64,000 nt of DNA from Pseudomonas kairouanensis (GTDB taxonomy: Bacteria > Pseudomonadota > Gammaproteobacteria > Pseudomonadales > Pseudomonadaceae). The DNA lies in the NCBI RefSeq assembly GCF_004682055.1, contig NZ_QUZU01000036.1, positions 1 to 64,000 of the forward strand, given 5' to 3'. A program made the position numbers and the translations under genes. The notes under the pieces are model-generated. The model saw only the letters and a list, made by a program, of their open reading frames with translations, made no database searches and was not told where the DNA came from. Every line of letters begins with the position of its first letter. The stretch's first letter is position 1. This document shows positions 32,129 through 40,928 of the stretch, piece after piece.

Positions 32129-34401
32129 GCCCGCGCGCCTCCGATCAGTTCCACCACGGCGTCCAACAGGGCGTCATCGTGGAAACTGGCTTTGGCTAAA
32201 TAATAGTCGGCGCCGGCATCCAGGCCACGGCGTCGGTCTTCTTCACGGTCTTTGTAGGACACCACCATCACCGGCAACGATTGCAGGCGACTATCACGAC
32301 GCAAAAGTGTGACCAATTCAATACCGTCCATGCGAGGCATATCAATATCAGTGATCAACAGGTCAAAGTCTTCGGAGCGCAACGCGTTCCAGCCGTCCAT
32401 GCCATCCACCGCCACCGCCACTTCGTAACCCCGATTGAGCAGCAATTTGCGTTGCAGCTCACGCACGGTGAGCGAGTCATCCACCACCAGCACCCGTTTG
32501 CGCGGCGCTTCGCTGGTCTGCTGGCTGCGCCGGGCGATGCGTTCCAGGCGGCCGGTGTTGAGCAGTTTGTCCACCGAGCGCAGCATGTCTTCCACATCGA
32601 CAATCAGCACCACCGAGCCATCGTCCAGCAGGGCACCGGCGGAAATATCCTGGACCTTGCCCAGGCGATCATCCAGCGGCAGCACCACCAGGGTGCGCTC
32701 GCCGATAAAGCGTTCTACGGCAATCCCGTAGACCGCATCGCGCTCGCGGATCACCACCACTTTCAAGGTTTCGTCGTTGTTCTGCCCAGGCGGGCGCTGC
32801 AACAACTGGCTGGCGGCGACCAGGCCGACATGCCGGCCTTCGTGCCAGAAGTGCTGGCGACCTTCCAGTTGCACGATGTCGTCTGGCGCCAGGTCGCACA
32901 TGCGTTCGATATGGGCCAGCGGGAACGCGTAGGCTTCCTCGCCCACCTCCACCACCAGGCTGCGCACCACCGACAGGGTCAAGGGTACTTCCAGGTGGAA
33001 ACGGCTGCCCTGCCCCGCCGTCTGCTCCAGCACCACCGCGCCGCGCAGTTGGCGCACCATGTGCTGCACCGCATCCAGGCCGACGCCACGCCCGGACACT
33101 TCAGTAACCTTGTCCCGCAGGCTGAACCCCGGCAGGAACAGGAACGTCAGCAACTCCTCCTCGCTCAGGCGCTGGGCGGTTTCCAGCGGCGACAAGTGCC
33201 GGTCGACGATGGTGCCGCGCAGGCGCTCCAGGTCGACACCATTGCCGTCGTCACTCAATTCCAGCACCAGCAAACCGGCCTGGTGGGAAGCGCGCAGACG
33301 GATCAAGCCTTCGGCGGGCTTGCCGGCGAGCATGCGTTGCTCAGGCATTTCAATGCCATGGTCGACCGCATTGCGCAGCAGATGGGTGAGCGGCGCTTCA
33401 AGCTTTTCCAGTACGTCGCGGTCGACCTGGGTCTTTTCGCCCTCGATCTCCAGGCGTACCTGCTTGCCCAGGCTGCGGCCCAGGTCGCGCACCATGCGCA
33501 CTTGCCCGGCCAGCACATCGGCAAACGGGCGCATGCGGCAGGCCAATGCGGTGTCGTAAAGCACTTGGGCACGCTGCCCGGCCTGCCAGCCGAACTCATC
33601 GAGCTCGGCGGTTTTTTCCGCCAGCAGGGCCTGGGCTTCGGCGAGCAGGCGACGGGTATCGGCCAGGGCTTCCTGGGCTTCGAGGTTCAGGTCCAGGGTC
33701 TTGAGCTGGCCGTCCAGGGTGTCCAGGGCGCGTACGCCTTGGCTTTGCATGCGCTTCAAGCGTTGCAGGCTGGCCAGGTACGGCTTGAGCCGCTGGGTTT
33801 CCACCAGGGACTTGCTCGACAGGTCCAACAGGCTGTTCAGGCGTTCGGCGGTCACGCGCAGCACGCGTTCACCGCCTTCGGTCATGCGTTTGTTCTGGCG
33901 TTGCGGTTCGGCGACGACCGGCGGCGCGGGCTCCGGCTCCGGTGGCAGCTCCTCGACCACCGGGGCCCGCTGCGGTGCAACGGGCGGCGCCACGCTAACA
34001 ACCGGCGCCTGGGACGGATCGAGCAAGCGCTCCATCAGCGCCACATAGGCCTCGACATCCGCTGGGCCTACGGTGTTGCCGGGGGTGGCGATGCGCATCA
34101 GCAGGTCGGTGCCTTGCAGCAGCGCATCGATATGCTCGGGCTGCAGGTACAGGCGGCTTTCCTGGGCACTGACCAGGCAGTCTTCCATCACATGGGACAC
34201 GCTGACCCCAGCGTCCACCCCGACAATCCGCGCCGCGCCCTTGAGCGAGTGGGCGGCGCGCATGCAGGCTTCGAGCTGGTCGGCCTGGGTCGGGTTGCGC
34301 TCCAGGGCCAGCAGGCCCGCGCTCAGTACCTGGGTCTGTGCGTCGGCTTCCAGGCTGAACAGTTCCAGCAGCGAGGCATCGCGCATCTGGTCGGGGGTCA
34401 T
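32125..34401 (-). CDS. wspE: Hybrid chemosensory kinase/receiver WspE (CheA-Rec)
   Basis: A 758-residue hybrid kinase. Domains in order: Hpt with phosphorylatable His51 (RAAHSLKGAARIVG), dimerisation region, HATPase (LLRNAVDHGIEMPE and TEVSGRGVGLDAVQHMV), a CheW-like regulatory domain (VRSLVVEVGEEAYAFPLAH), and a C-terminal receiver (RVLVVDDSLTVRELQRKL; LLITDIDMPRMDGIELV). It relays signal from WspA to WspR and WspF. The ATG at 34401 overlaps the wspD stop (ATGA), which rules out the longer in-frame extension. Confidence 0.96.
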   Translation of the reverse strand: MTPDQMRDASLLELFSLEADAQTQVLSAGLLALERNPTQADQLEACMRAAHSLKGAARIVGVDAGVSVSHVMEDCLVSAQESRLYLQPEHIDALLQGTDLLMRIATPGNTVGPADVEAYVALMERLLDPSQAPVVSVAPPVAPQRAPVVEELPPEPEPAPPVVAEPQRQNKRMTEGGERVLRVTAERLNSLLDLSSKSLVETQRLKPYLASLQRLKRMQSQGVRALDTLDGQLKTLDLNLEAQEALADTRRLLAEAQALLAEKTAELDEFGWQAGQRAQVLYDTALACRMRPFADVLAGQVRMVRDLGRSLGKQVRLEIEGEKTQVDRDVLEKLEAPLTHLLRNAVDHGIEMPEQRMLAGKPAEGLIRLRASHQAGLLVLELSDDGNGVDLERLRGTIVDRHLSPLETAQRLSEEELLTFLFLPGFSLRDKVTEVSGRGVGLDAVQHMVRQLRGAVVLEQTAGQGSRFHLEVPLTLSVVRSLVVEVGEEAYAFPLAHIERMCDLAPDDIVQLEGRQHFWHEGRHVGLVAASQLLQRPPGQNNDETLKVVVIRERDAVYGIAVERFIGERTLVVLPLDDRLGKVQDISAGALLDDGSVVLIVDVEDMLRSVDKLLNTGRLERIARRSQQTSEAPRKRVLVVDDSLTVRELQRKLLLNRGYEVAVAVDGMDGWNALRSEDFDLLITDIDMPRMDGIELVTLLRRDSRLQSLPVMVVSYKDREEDRRRGLDAGADYYLAKASFHDDALLDAVVELIGGARA

Positions 34402-35099
34402 GTAAGGCTCCGGGTCACGGCAGACAACAATTGCGCCTCGTCCAGCCAACGCAGGCTGCGGCCTTTCCACTGCAACACGCCCTGGGTATAGCGTGCACTG
34501 GCCTGCGTGCCGGACACCGACGCGGCCTTCAAGGTACGCTCATCGATGGCGTGGATGCCGTCGACTTCATCCACCGGCACCACCACCGGGCCGTCCTGGG
34601 CGGCGATGATCAGCATGCGCGGCATGATGCGCCCGCCAGTGTTGCCATTGTGGGTGGCATCCAGGCCTAGCAGCTCCACCAGCGACAGGCACGCCACCAG
34701 CGCGCCACGCACATTGGCCACGCCCAGCAAGGCGCGGGAACGCTGGTGCGGCAGGGAGTGGATCGGTTGCAGCGGCGCCACCTCCACCAGACAGCGGGTG
34801 GCGATGCCCAGCCACTCCTCGCCCAGGCGGAACATCAACAGTGAACGAGTGACCACTTCCTCGCCACGCTCGACGGCAGCGCGAGGGCGGTGGTCGTCCT
34901 GCTGCAAGGCATAGCGGTCCAGCAGGCGCGTGGCGGCCGCGGAATACACCGAGCAGTTGCGGCAATGAATATGGTCCACCAGCAATGGGCACGATTTGTC
35001 GCCATGGATGCCGATGCGGTTCCAGCAGTCGTCGATGGCTTGGGTGTCGGCCAGGGTCAGGTCCAGGCCTGCGGTATTGAGCGCCTCAGTGCTACTCAT
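34398..35099 (-). CDS. wspD: CheW-like coupling protein WspD
   Basis: A 233-residue adaptor with a CheW domain in its C-terminal two thirds (SLLMFRLGEEWLGIATRCLV; LLGVANVRGALVACLSLVEL; VVVPVDEVDGIHAIDERTLK) and an unusual N-terminal extension containing CPLLVDHIHCRNCSVY, a Cys/His-rich segment that could bind a metal. It couples WspA receptors to WspE. Stop and start overlap neighbours wspE and wspC by four bases each. Confidence 0.94.
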   Translation of the reverse strand: MSSTEALNTAGLDLTLADTQAIDDCWNRIGIHGDKSCPLLVDHIHCRNCSVYSAAATRLLDRYALQQDDHRPRAAVERGEEVVTRSLLMFRLGEEWLGIATRCLVEVAPLQPIHSLPHQRSRALLGVANVRGALVACLSLVELLGLDATHNGNTGGRIMPRMLIIAAQDGPVVVPVDEVDGIHAIDERTLKAASVSGTQASARYTQGVLQWKGRSLRWLDEAQLLSAVTRSLT

Positions 35100-36355
35100 C
35101 GTTTGGACTCACTGTCTGCTCGCTCACTCCGGGCGGCGCGTGCCTGCAAGCGGCGCGCCCCCGCACTGTCGCCCTGGGATTCGAGCAACGCGGCCAGGTG
35201 CATCAGGGCCTGCGGGTGCTGCGGTTCCAGGTACAAGGCTTTGCGGTAAAACCCCTGGGCTTGCAGGGCGCTGCCATCCACATCGCTGAGCAGCCCCAGC
35301 CAGTAGAACACCTGGGCGGCCGGCGGGTGGCTGTTCAAATAGTGCTCGCATGCGGCACGGGCCTCGGCGCTCTTGCCTTCGTTGGCCAGCGTGGCGATGC
35401 GACTGAGCAAGGTATCGGCATCGGAGGACGGCGCCTTGATCGGCACCACCTGCGCGCTGACCGTGCTGAATGGACGCGGCTTGACCGGCACCGATGCCGC
35501 CGTGCGCACAGGGGGCGGCATGGGCACCGGCACGTACACCGGCTCAGGCGCTTGTGGCGAACCCTGGCGGCTGTACGCGAACGACTGCGGCACGCCAATC
35601 GAACGCATGCCATGGCGCCCCAGCAGGCTGCCCTCGGCGGGGCCGATAAACAGCACGCCGTCGACGTGGGTCAGGCCCTTGAGCACTTCGAACACTTGCT
35701 TCTGGGTCGGCTGGTCGAAGTAGATCAGCAAGTTGCGGCAAAACACGAAGTCGTAGCTGGCTTCATTGGCCAGCAGCGTCGGGTCGAGCAGGTTGCCCAC
35801 TTGCAGGCGCACCTGTTCACGCACGCGGTCGGCCATATGGAAACCGTCGCCATATTCAACGAAGTGCCGGTCACGAAAGGCGATATCCCCACCACGAAAC
35901 GAGTTTTTGCCATACACCCCACGGCGCGCACGTTCCACCGACAACGGGCTGACATCCAGCCCCAGCACCTTGAACTGGTGCGGCGCGAGGCCCGCGTCCA
36001 GCAGGGCCATGGCGATCGAATAAGGTTCCTCACCCGTAGAGCACGGCAGGCTGAGGATGCGCAGTGCACGCATTTGCTTGAGTTCGATCAGCCGCGCCTT
36101 GGCCAACTTGGCCAGGGTCACGAAGGATTCGGGATAACGGAAAAACCAGGTCTCGGGCACGATCACCGCTTCGATCAGCGCCTGCTGCTCATCCTGGGAG
36201 CTTTGCAGCAACTGCCAGTATTCACCCGGCGTCTGCCCTGGGGTGGCGTGGATGCGCTGGCGCACGGCACGTTCGATGATGGCCTCTCCCACCGAAGCCA
36301 CGTCCAGGCCGATGCGCTCCTTGAGGAAGGCAAAGAAACGCGGGTCGTTGCTCAT
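35096..36355 (-). CDS. wspC: Chemoreceptor methyltransferase WspC (CheR with TPR)
   Basis: A 419-residue CheR homologue that methylates WspA glutamates with SAM. The CheR N-terminal domain is followed by the SAM-binding catalytic domain (ILSLPCSTGEEPYSIAMALL; VLGLDVSPLSVERARRGVYG; YDFVFCRNLLIYFDQPTQ). A Pro-rich linker then leads to C-terminal TPR-like helices (ARAACEHYLNSHPPAAQVFY; QAQGFYRKALYLEPQHPQAL). It overlaps wspB and wspD by four bases each. Confidence 0.95.
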   Translation of the reverse strand: MSNDPRFFAFLKERIGLDVASVGEAIIERAVRQRIHATPGQTPGEYWQLLQSSQDEQQALIEAVIVPETWFFRYPESFVTLAKLAKARLIELKQMRALRILSLPCSTGEEPYSIAMALLDAGLAPHQFKVLGLDVSPLSVERARRGVYGKNSFRGGDIAFRDRHFVEYGDGFHMADRVREQVRLQVGNLLDPTLLANEASYDFVFCRNLLIYFDQPTQKQVFEVLKGLTHVDGVLFIGPAEGSLLGRHGMRSIGVPQSFAYSRQGSPQAPEPVYVPVPMPPPVRTAASVPVKPRPFSTVSAQVVPIKAPSSDADTLLSRIATLANEGKSAEARAACEHYLNSHPPAAQVFYWLGLLSDVDGSALQAQGFYRKALYLEPQHPQALMHLAALLESQGDSAGARRLQARAARSERADSESKR

Positions 36356-36864
36356 ACGCTCAACTCGGCTGAAAACAACAGGGCACGCACGTCATCGGTG
36401 AGCAGGTCGTTCACGCCGATCCACTGCATCAGGCCCAGCGCATCTTCGCGCACCGGCCCCAGGTAGGGCGCCTGGCGGTTATCCAGGCCATAAGGTTGGA
36501 ATTCGGCCGGGTCGCAACGCAGGGTGTCGGTGGCTTGTTCAAGGATCAACCCCAGCCAGCGTGCTTCGCTCCACGGCTGGGGTTGGTAGCTGACCAGCAC
36601 CAGCCGCGTGCTGGTCCGGGCCTGGGCCGGGGCGCCGAAGGTCAGGGCACTCAGGTCGATCACCGGCACCAGCGCACCCCGGTGGGCAAAGATGCCCGCC
36701 ACCCACACGGGCGCATGGGCGATGGGCTTGAGCGGCAGGCGCGGCAGCACCTCGGCCACTTCGGTGGCCTTGAGGGCGTAGCGTTCGCTGCCGATGTGGA
36801 ACACCAGGAACAACGCCTTTTTCGCTGCCGGGACGGCGCCGCGTTTAGCCGCGAGGTCGCTCAT
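36352..36864 (-). CDS. wspB: CheW-like coupling protein WspB
   Basis: A 170-residue CheW domain protein (FLVFHIGSERYALKATEVAE; VWVAGIFAHRGALVPVIDLS; RWLGLILEQATDTLRCDPAE). It links WspA to WspE together with WspD. The ATG overlaps the wspA stop by one base and its stop overlaps the wspC start. Confidence 0.95.
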   Translation of the reverse strand: MSDLAAKRGAVPAAKKALFLVFHIGSERYALKATEVAEVLPRLPLKPIAHAPVWVAGIFAHRGALVPVIDLSALTFGAPAQARTSTRLVLVSYQPQPWSEARWLGLILEQATDTLRCDPAEFQPYGLDNRQAPYLGPVREDALGLMQWIGVNDLLTDDVRALLFSAELSV

Positions 36865-38486
36865 CAGACTTTGAAACGCGACACGCCGCTGCGCAGACCG
36901 ACCGCAACCTGGCTCAGTTCATCAATGGCAAAACTGGCCTGGCGCAGCGACTCCACGGTCTGGCTGCTGGCATCACCCAACTGCACCAGCGCGTGGTTGA
37001 TCTGCTCGGCACCGGTGGCCTGGGCCTGCATGCCTTCGTTGACCATCAACACCCGCGGCGCCAGCGCCTGTACCTGGTGGATGATTTGCGACAGCTGCTC
37101 GCCCACTTGCTGCACTTCGAACATGCCCCGGCGTACTTCTTCGGAGAACTTGTCCATGCCCATCACGCCCGCCGACACCGCCGACTGGATCTCGCGCACC
37201 ATCTGCTCAATGTCGTAGGTGGCCACGGCGGTCTGGTCGGCCAGGCGACGGACTTCGGTGGCAACCACGGCAAAACCGCGCCCGTATTCACCGGCCTTTT
37301 CGGCCTCGATGGCCGCGTTGAGCGACAGCAGGTTGGTCTGGTCGGCGACCTTGACGATGGTCACCACCACCTGGTTGATATTGCCGGCCTTCTCATTGAG
37401 GATCGCCAGCTTGGCGTTGACCAGGTCGGCGGCGCCCATCACCGAGTGCATGGTTTCTTCCATGCGCGCCAGGCCTTGCTGGCCGGAGCCGGCGGCTACC
37501 GAAGCCTGGTCGGCGGCGGTGGACACTTCGGTCATGGTGCGCACCAGGTCCTTGGAGGTGGCGGCGATCTCGCGGGACGTGGCGCCGATCTCGGTGGTGG
37601 TCGCCGCGGTTTCGGTGGCGGTGGCCTGTTGCTGCTTGGACGTGGCTGCAATCTCGGTCACCGAGGTGGTGACCTGCACCGATGAGCGCTGGGCCTGGGA
37701 CACTAGGGCCGTAAGCTCGGTCATCATGTCGTTGAAGCCGGTTTCCACCGCATTGAATTCGTCCTTGCGCTCCAGGTTCAAGCGCTTGCTCAGGTCGCCG
37801 CCGCGCATGGTTTCGAGGATTTCAACGATGCGTTGCATCGGCGCCATGATTGCGCGCATCAGCAGCAAGCCACACAGGCCGGCAGCCAGGATCGCTACGA
37901 CCAGGGACAGAAACATGCTGATTTTCGCCGCCGAAACGGCGTCATCGATGGCATTGGTCGCACGATCGGCGACGTTCTTGTTTTCGGTGATGATGTCATT
38001 GAGCTTCATGCGGCCTGCGGTCCAGGTCGGCGTGAGCTGGGTATCAAGCTCTTTACGCGCGGCGGCCAGGTCGCCACGTTGCAGGCTGTCGAGCACCGCA
38101 GACAAGCTTTTGTTGTAGGCCTGGTGCAGGGCTTCGAATTTGTCGAACTCGGTACGATCAGTGCCGCTGGCGATGGTTTTTTCGTAGTTGTCCATCTGCT
38201 GCAGGATGCGCGCCTCGAAGGACTTGAACTCGGCCCTGTCGGCATCGCTGAGCTGCTTGTCTTCGCGCAGGCCCAGTAATTCGAGGGTTTGCAGGTAACT
38301 GTCGACCCACGCACTGCGGATCATGGAACTGAGGTAAACCCCCGGCACCGCGTCGTCACGGACCGCGACTTCGCTGGTTTCGATCTTCAGCAACCGTGAA
38401 TAGGAGACCACAACCATTAACAGCATGATGGCGATAATGACCGCAAAACTTGCCAAGATCCGTTGGCGCAAGGTCCAGTTCTTCAC
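36864..38486 (-). CDS. wspA: Methyl-accepting chemotaxis receptor WspA
   Basis: A 540-residue membrane receptor that senses surface contact or envelope stress. It has a first membrane helix (ILASFAVIIAIMLLMVVVSY), a four-helix periplasmic domain, a second helix (ISMFLSLVVAILAAGLCGLL), a HAMP domain and the conserved signalling hairpin (LNAAIEAEKAGEYGRGFAVV, TEVRRLADQTAVATYD). A GTG at 38486 preceded by GAGGAATTACT is the likely start; an ATG seven codons upstream lacks a ribosome site. First gene of wspABCDEF-R. Confidence 0.94.
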   Translation of the reverse strand: MKNWTLRQRILASFAVIIAIMLLMVVVSYSRLLKIETSEVAVRDDAVPGVYLSSMIRSAWVDSYLQTLELLGLREDKQLSDADRAEFKSFEARILQQMDNYEKTIASGTDRTEFDKFEALHQAYNKSLSAVLDSLQRGDLAAARKELDTQLTPTWTAGRMKLNDIITENKNVADRATNAIDDAVSAAKISMFLSLVVAILAAGLCGLLLMRAIMAPMQRIVEILETMRGGDLSKRLNLERKDEFNAVETGFNDMMTELTALVSQAQRSSVQVTTSVTEIAATSKQQQATATETAATTTEIGATSREIAATSKDLVRTMTEVSTAADQASVAAGSGQQGLARMEETMHSVMGAADLVNAKLAILNEKAGNINQVVVTIVKVADQTNLLSLNAAIEAEKAGEYGRGFAVVATEVRRLADQTAVATYDIEQMVREIQSAVSAGVMGMDKFSEEVRRGMFEVQQVGEQLSQIIHQVQALAPRVLMVNEGMQAQATGAEQINHALVQLGDASSQTVESLRQASFAIDELSQVAVGLRSGVSRFKV

Positions 38487-38584
38487 AGTAATTCCTCGAA
38501 GGGCCATTCAAATGAGGGGGAGTATAGCTGAGCATAAGCCCTCATTAATCAATGGCTTTTGATGAAGTGCTCATGCAATGCAAA

Positions 38585-38673
38585 TGTGGGAGGGGGCTTG
38601 CTCCCGATGGCAGTGTGTCAGTCACCTGTAAAGGGGCTGAAACACTGCCATCGGGGGCAAGCCCCCTCCCACA
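38585..38673. repeat. REPIN, GAGGGGGC type, 89 bp
   Basis: Paired inverted REPs (TGTGGGAGGGGGCTTGCTCC and inverse) upstream of wspA and downstream of the DUF533 gene. Confidence 0.92.
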
Positions 38674-38697
38674 TTTTGCCCGAGGTACAACCGGTAT

Positions 38698-39405
38698 TCA
38701 GGCGTTCAGGCGTACCTGCTTTTCGAGCTCGGCCTTCAGGCCCGGCTCTAGCTTGAGCTGACGCGCCAGTTCGTCGAGGTAGGCCTTTTCCATAAAGTTT
38801 TCTTCATCCACCAACATCACGCTGGCGATGTACATCTCGGCAGCCATTTCCGGGGTGCCGGCGGCGCGGGCTACGTCAGCGGGGTCGAGGGGTTTGTGGA
38901 GTTCAGTGTGCAGCCAGCTTTGCAGTTCGCGGTCGTTATCGAGCTTGGTAAATTCGCCTTCGATCAGGGTGCGCTCGCGCTCGTCCACATGCCCATCGGC
39001 CTTGGCGGCAGCGACCAGCGCCTTGAGGATGGCCTGGCTGTGTTGTTCAACCTGGGCCGGCGGCAGGCGGTCGATGGTTTGTGGCTCGCCTTTTGGCGCA
39101 TTGGCCTGTTGCGCCTGCCAGTTGCCATAAGCCTTGTAGGCAATGACACCCAATGCCGCCAGGCCGCCATAGGTCAGGGCCTTGCCGCCGAACTTGCGCG
39201 CTTTTTTGTTGCCCAGCAGCAGGCCCATGGCCCCCGCCGCCAGAGCACCGCCGCCCGCGCCGCCGAGCAGGCTGCCCAGGCCGCCGCCACCGAGCAAACC
39301 GCCCAACGCACCTTTGTCGTCCGATTTACGCTGGCCGCCAGCCTTGTTTTGCAGCATGTCCTGGCCAGATTTGAGCAATTGATCGAGCAATCCACGGGTA
39401 TTCAT
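38698..39405 (-). CDS. DUF533/TerB-like inner-membrane protein
   Basis: A 235-residue protein of the YebE/DUF533 family. The N-terminus has a Gly-rich membrane-associating stretch (GALGGLLGGGGLGSLLGGAG, then ALAAGAMGLLLGNKKARKFG), a short membrane segment (GGLAALGVIAYKAYGNW), and a C-terminal TerB-like helical domain (AILKALVAAAKADGHVDERE; VARAAGTPEMAAEMYIASVM). TerB-like domains often bind metal through acidic residues. YebE in E. coli is part of the envelope-stress response; the role here is inferred from that. Confidence 0.88.
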   Translation of the reverse strand: MNTRGLLDQLLKSGQDMLQNKAGGQRKSDDKGALGGLLGGGGLGSLLGGAGGGALAAGAMGLLLGNKKARKFGGKALTYGGLAALGVIAYKAYGNWQAQQANAPKGEPQTIDRLPPAQVEQHSQAILKALVAAAKADGHVDERERTLIEGEFTKLDNDRELQSWLHTELHKPLDPADVARAAGTPEMAAEMYIASVMLVDEENFMEKAYLDELARQLKLEPGLKAELEKQVRLNA

Positions 39406-39607
39406 TCGCAGCCTCCAGGCACTTGTGTTCGTAGGACCAATAGGCCCCCAGCGTAAAACTAAGTGCCAAAAAGCCCTGATCTATAGTGCTTCCAGATGTA
39501 ACGCCATGCGTTACGGCGCCAGCGCGAGCTTTTTTAAAACAGCTACTAAGCTGAAGCATCACCACTTAAAAACTGCCCCGACCATAACTAAAGAAGAGGG
39601 AACCCCC

Positions 39608-40759
39608 ATGTCCGCGCACACGACCGCACTGCTCAGCGCCTTGACCACCGCGCTGCTGGCCAGCGCCAGCCTGCAGGCCGCCGAACCGCTCAAGGCGGTA
39701 GGCGCCGGCGAAGGCCAGTTGGATATCGTCGCCTGGCCCGGCTATATCGAGCGCGGCGAAAGCGACAAGGCCTACGACTGGGTGACCGGTTTCGAGAAGG
39801 AAACCGGCTGCAAAGTGAATGTGAAAACCGCCGCCACCTCGGACGAAATGGTCAGCCTGATGGCCAAGGGCGGTTATGACCTGGTGACCGCATCGGGTGA
39901 TGCGTCGCTGCGCTTGATCGGCGGCAAGCGCGTGCAACCGATCAATACCGCGCTGATCCCCAACTGGAAGTCTCTGGACCCACGCCTCAAGGACGCGCCG
40001 TGGTACGTGGCCGGCCAGCAAACCTACGGCACCCCGTACCAGTGGGGTCCGAACGTATTGATGTACAACACCGAAGTGTTCAAGACTGCGCCCACCAGCT
40101 GGAACGTGCTGTTCGAGGCGCAAAACCTGCCGGACGGCAAGCCGAACAAAGGCCGCGTGCAGGCCTATGACGGCCCGATCTACATTGCCGATGCGGCGCT
40201 GTACCTCAAGAGCGCCAAGCCGGAACTGGGCATCCAGAGCCCCTATGAATTGACCGAAACTCAGTACAAGGCCGTGCTCGACCTGTTGCGCGCCCAGCAA
40301 CCGTTGATCCACCGCTACTGGCACGACACCACCGTGCAAATGAGTGATTTCAAAAACGAAGGCGTGGTGGCCTCCAGCGCCTGGCCGTACCAGGTCAACG
40401 GCTTGCAGAACGAGAAACAGCCGATCGCTTCGACCATCCCCAAGGAAGGCGCCACCGGCTGGGCCGACACCACCATGTTGCACACCGATGCCAAGCACCC
40501 CAACTGCGCTTACAAGTGGATGGACTGGTCACTGCAGCCCAAGGTCCAGGGGGATGTGGCGGCATGGTTCGGTTCATTGCCGGCGGTGCCAGCGGCCTGC
40601 AAGGAAAGTGAGTTGCTCGGAGCCGAAGGCTGCAAGACCAATGGTTTTGACCAGTTCGACCAGATCGCCTTCTGGAAAACCCCACAGGCTGAAGGCGGCA
40701 AGTTTGTGCCGTATAGCCGTTGGACCCAGGACTACATTGCGATCATGGGCGGGCGCTGA
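39608..40759 (+). CDS. ydcS: Polyamine-type ABC transporter substrate-binding protein (YdcS-like)
   Basis: A 383-residue periplasmic binding protein of the PotD/YdcS group. It has a signal peptide (MSAHTTALLSALTTALLASA, cut near LQAAEP), then LDIVAWPGYIERGESDKAYD and KETGCKVNVKTAATSDEM, typical of the family. The start follows AAGAGGGAACCCCC. It captures a putrescine- or spermidine-like ligand for the downstream ABC genes. A REPIN separates it from them by about 170 bases, so it may be expressed at higher level. Confidence 0.9.
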   Translation: MSAHTTALLSALTTALLASASLQAAEPLKAVGAGEGQLDIVAWPGYIERGESDKAYDWVTGFEKETGCKVNVKTAATSDEMVSLMAKGGYDLVTASGDASLRLIGGKRVQPINTALIPNWKSLDPRLKDAPWYVAGQQTYGTPYQWGPNVLMYNTEVFKTAPTSWNVLFEAQNLPDGKPNKGRVQAYDGPIYIADAALYLKSAKPELGIQSPYELTETQYKAVLDLLRAQQPLIHRYWHDTTVQMSDFKNEGVVASSAWPYQVNGLQNEKQPIASTIPKEGATGWADTTMLHTDAKHPNCAYKWMDWSLQPKVQGDVAAWFGSLPAVPAACKESELLGAEGCKTNGFDQFDQIAFWKTPQAEGGKFVPYSRWTQDYIAIMGGR

Positions 40760-40784
40760 GGTGTCACTGGCGACCTGAATCCAA

Positions 40785-40873
40785 TGTGGGAGCGGGCTTG
40801 CTCGCGAATGCGGTGTGTCAGTTGACACATATGTGTCTGATGTACCGCATTCGCGAGCAAGCCCGCTCCCACA
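40785..40873. repeat. REPIN, GAGCGGGC type, 89 bp, inside an operon
   Basis: TGTGGGAGCGGGCTTGCTCG and its inverse, joined by a spacer containing TGACACATATGTGTC. It sits between the substrate-binding gene and the ATPase gene of one ABC operon, where it may act as a partial terminator or protect the upstream mRNA end. Confidence 0.92.
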
Positions 40874-40928
40874 TTTGGACCGAGTCAACTTCAGCCACCA
40901 GGCCCCTGCTTTTTCGGAGCTCCGCACC

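Noticed and set aside
32281..34491. 736-codon plus-strand frame opposite wspE
   Set aside because: Antisense shadow of wspE with no motif of its own.
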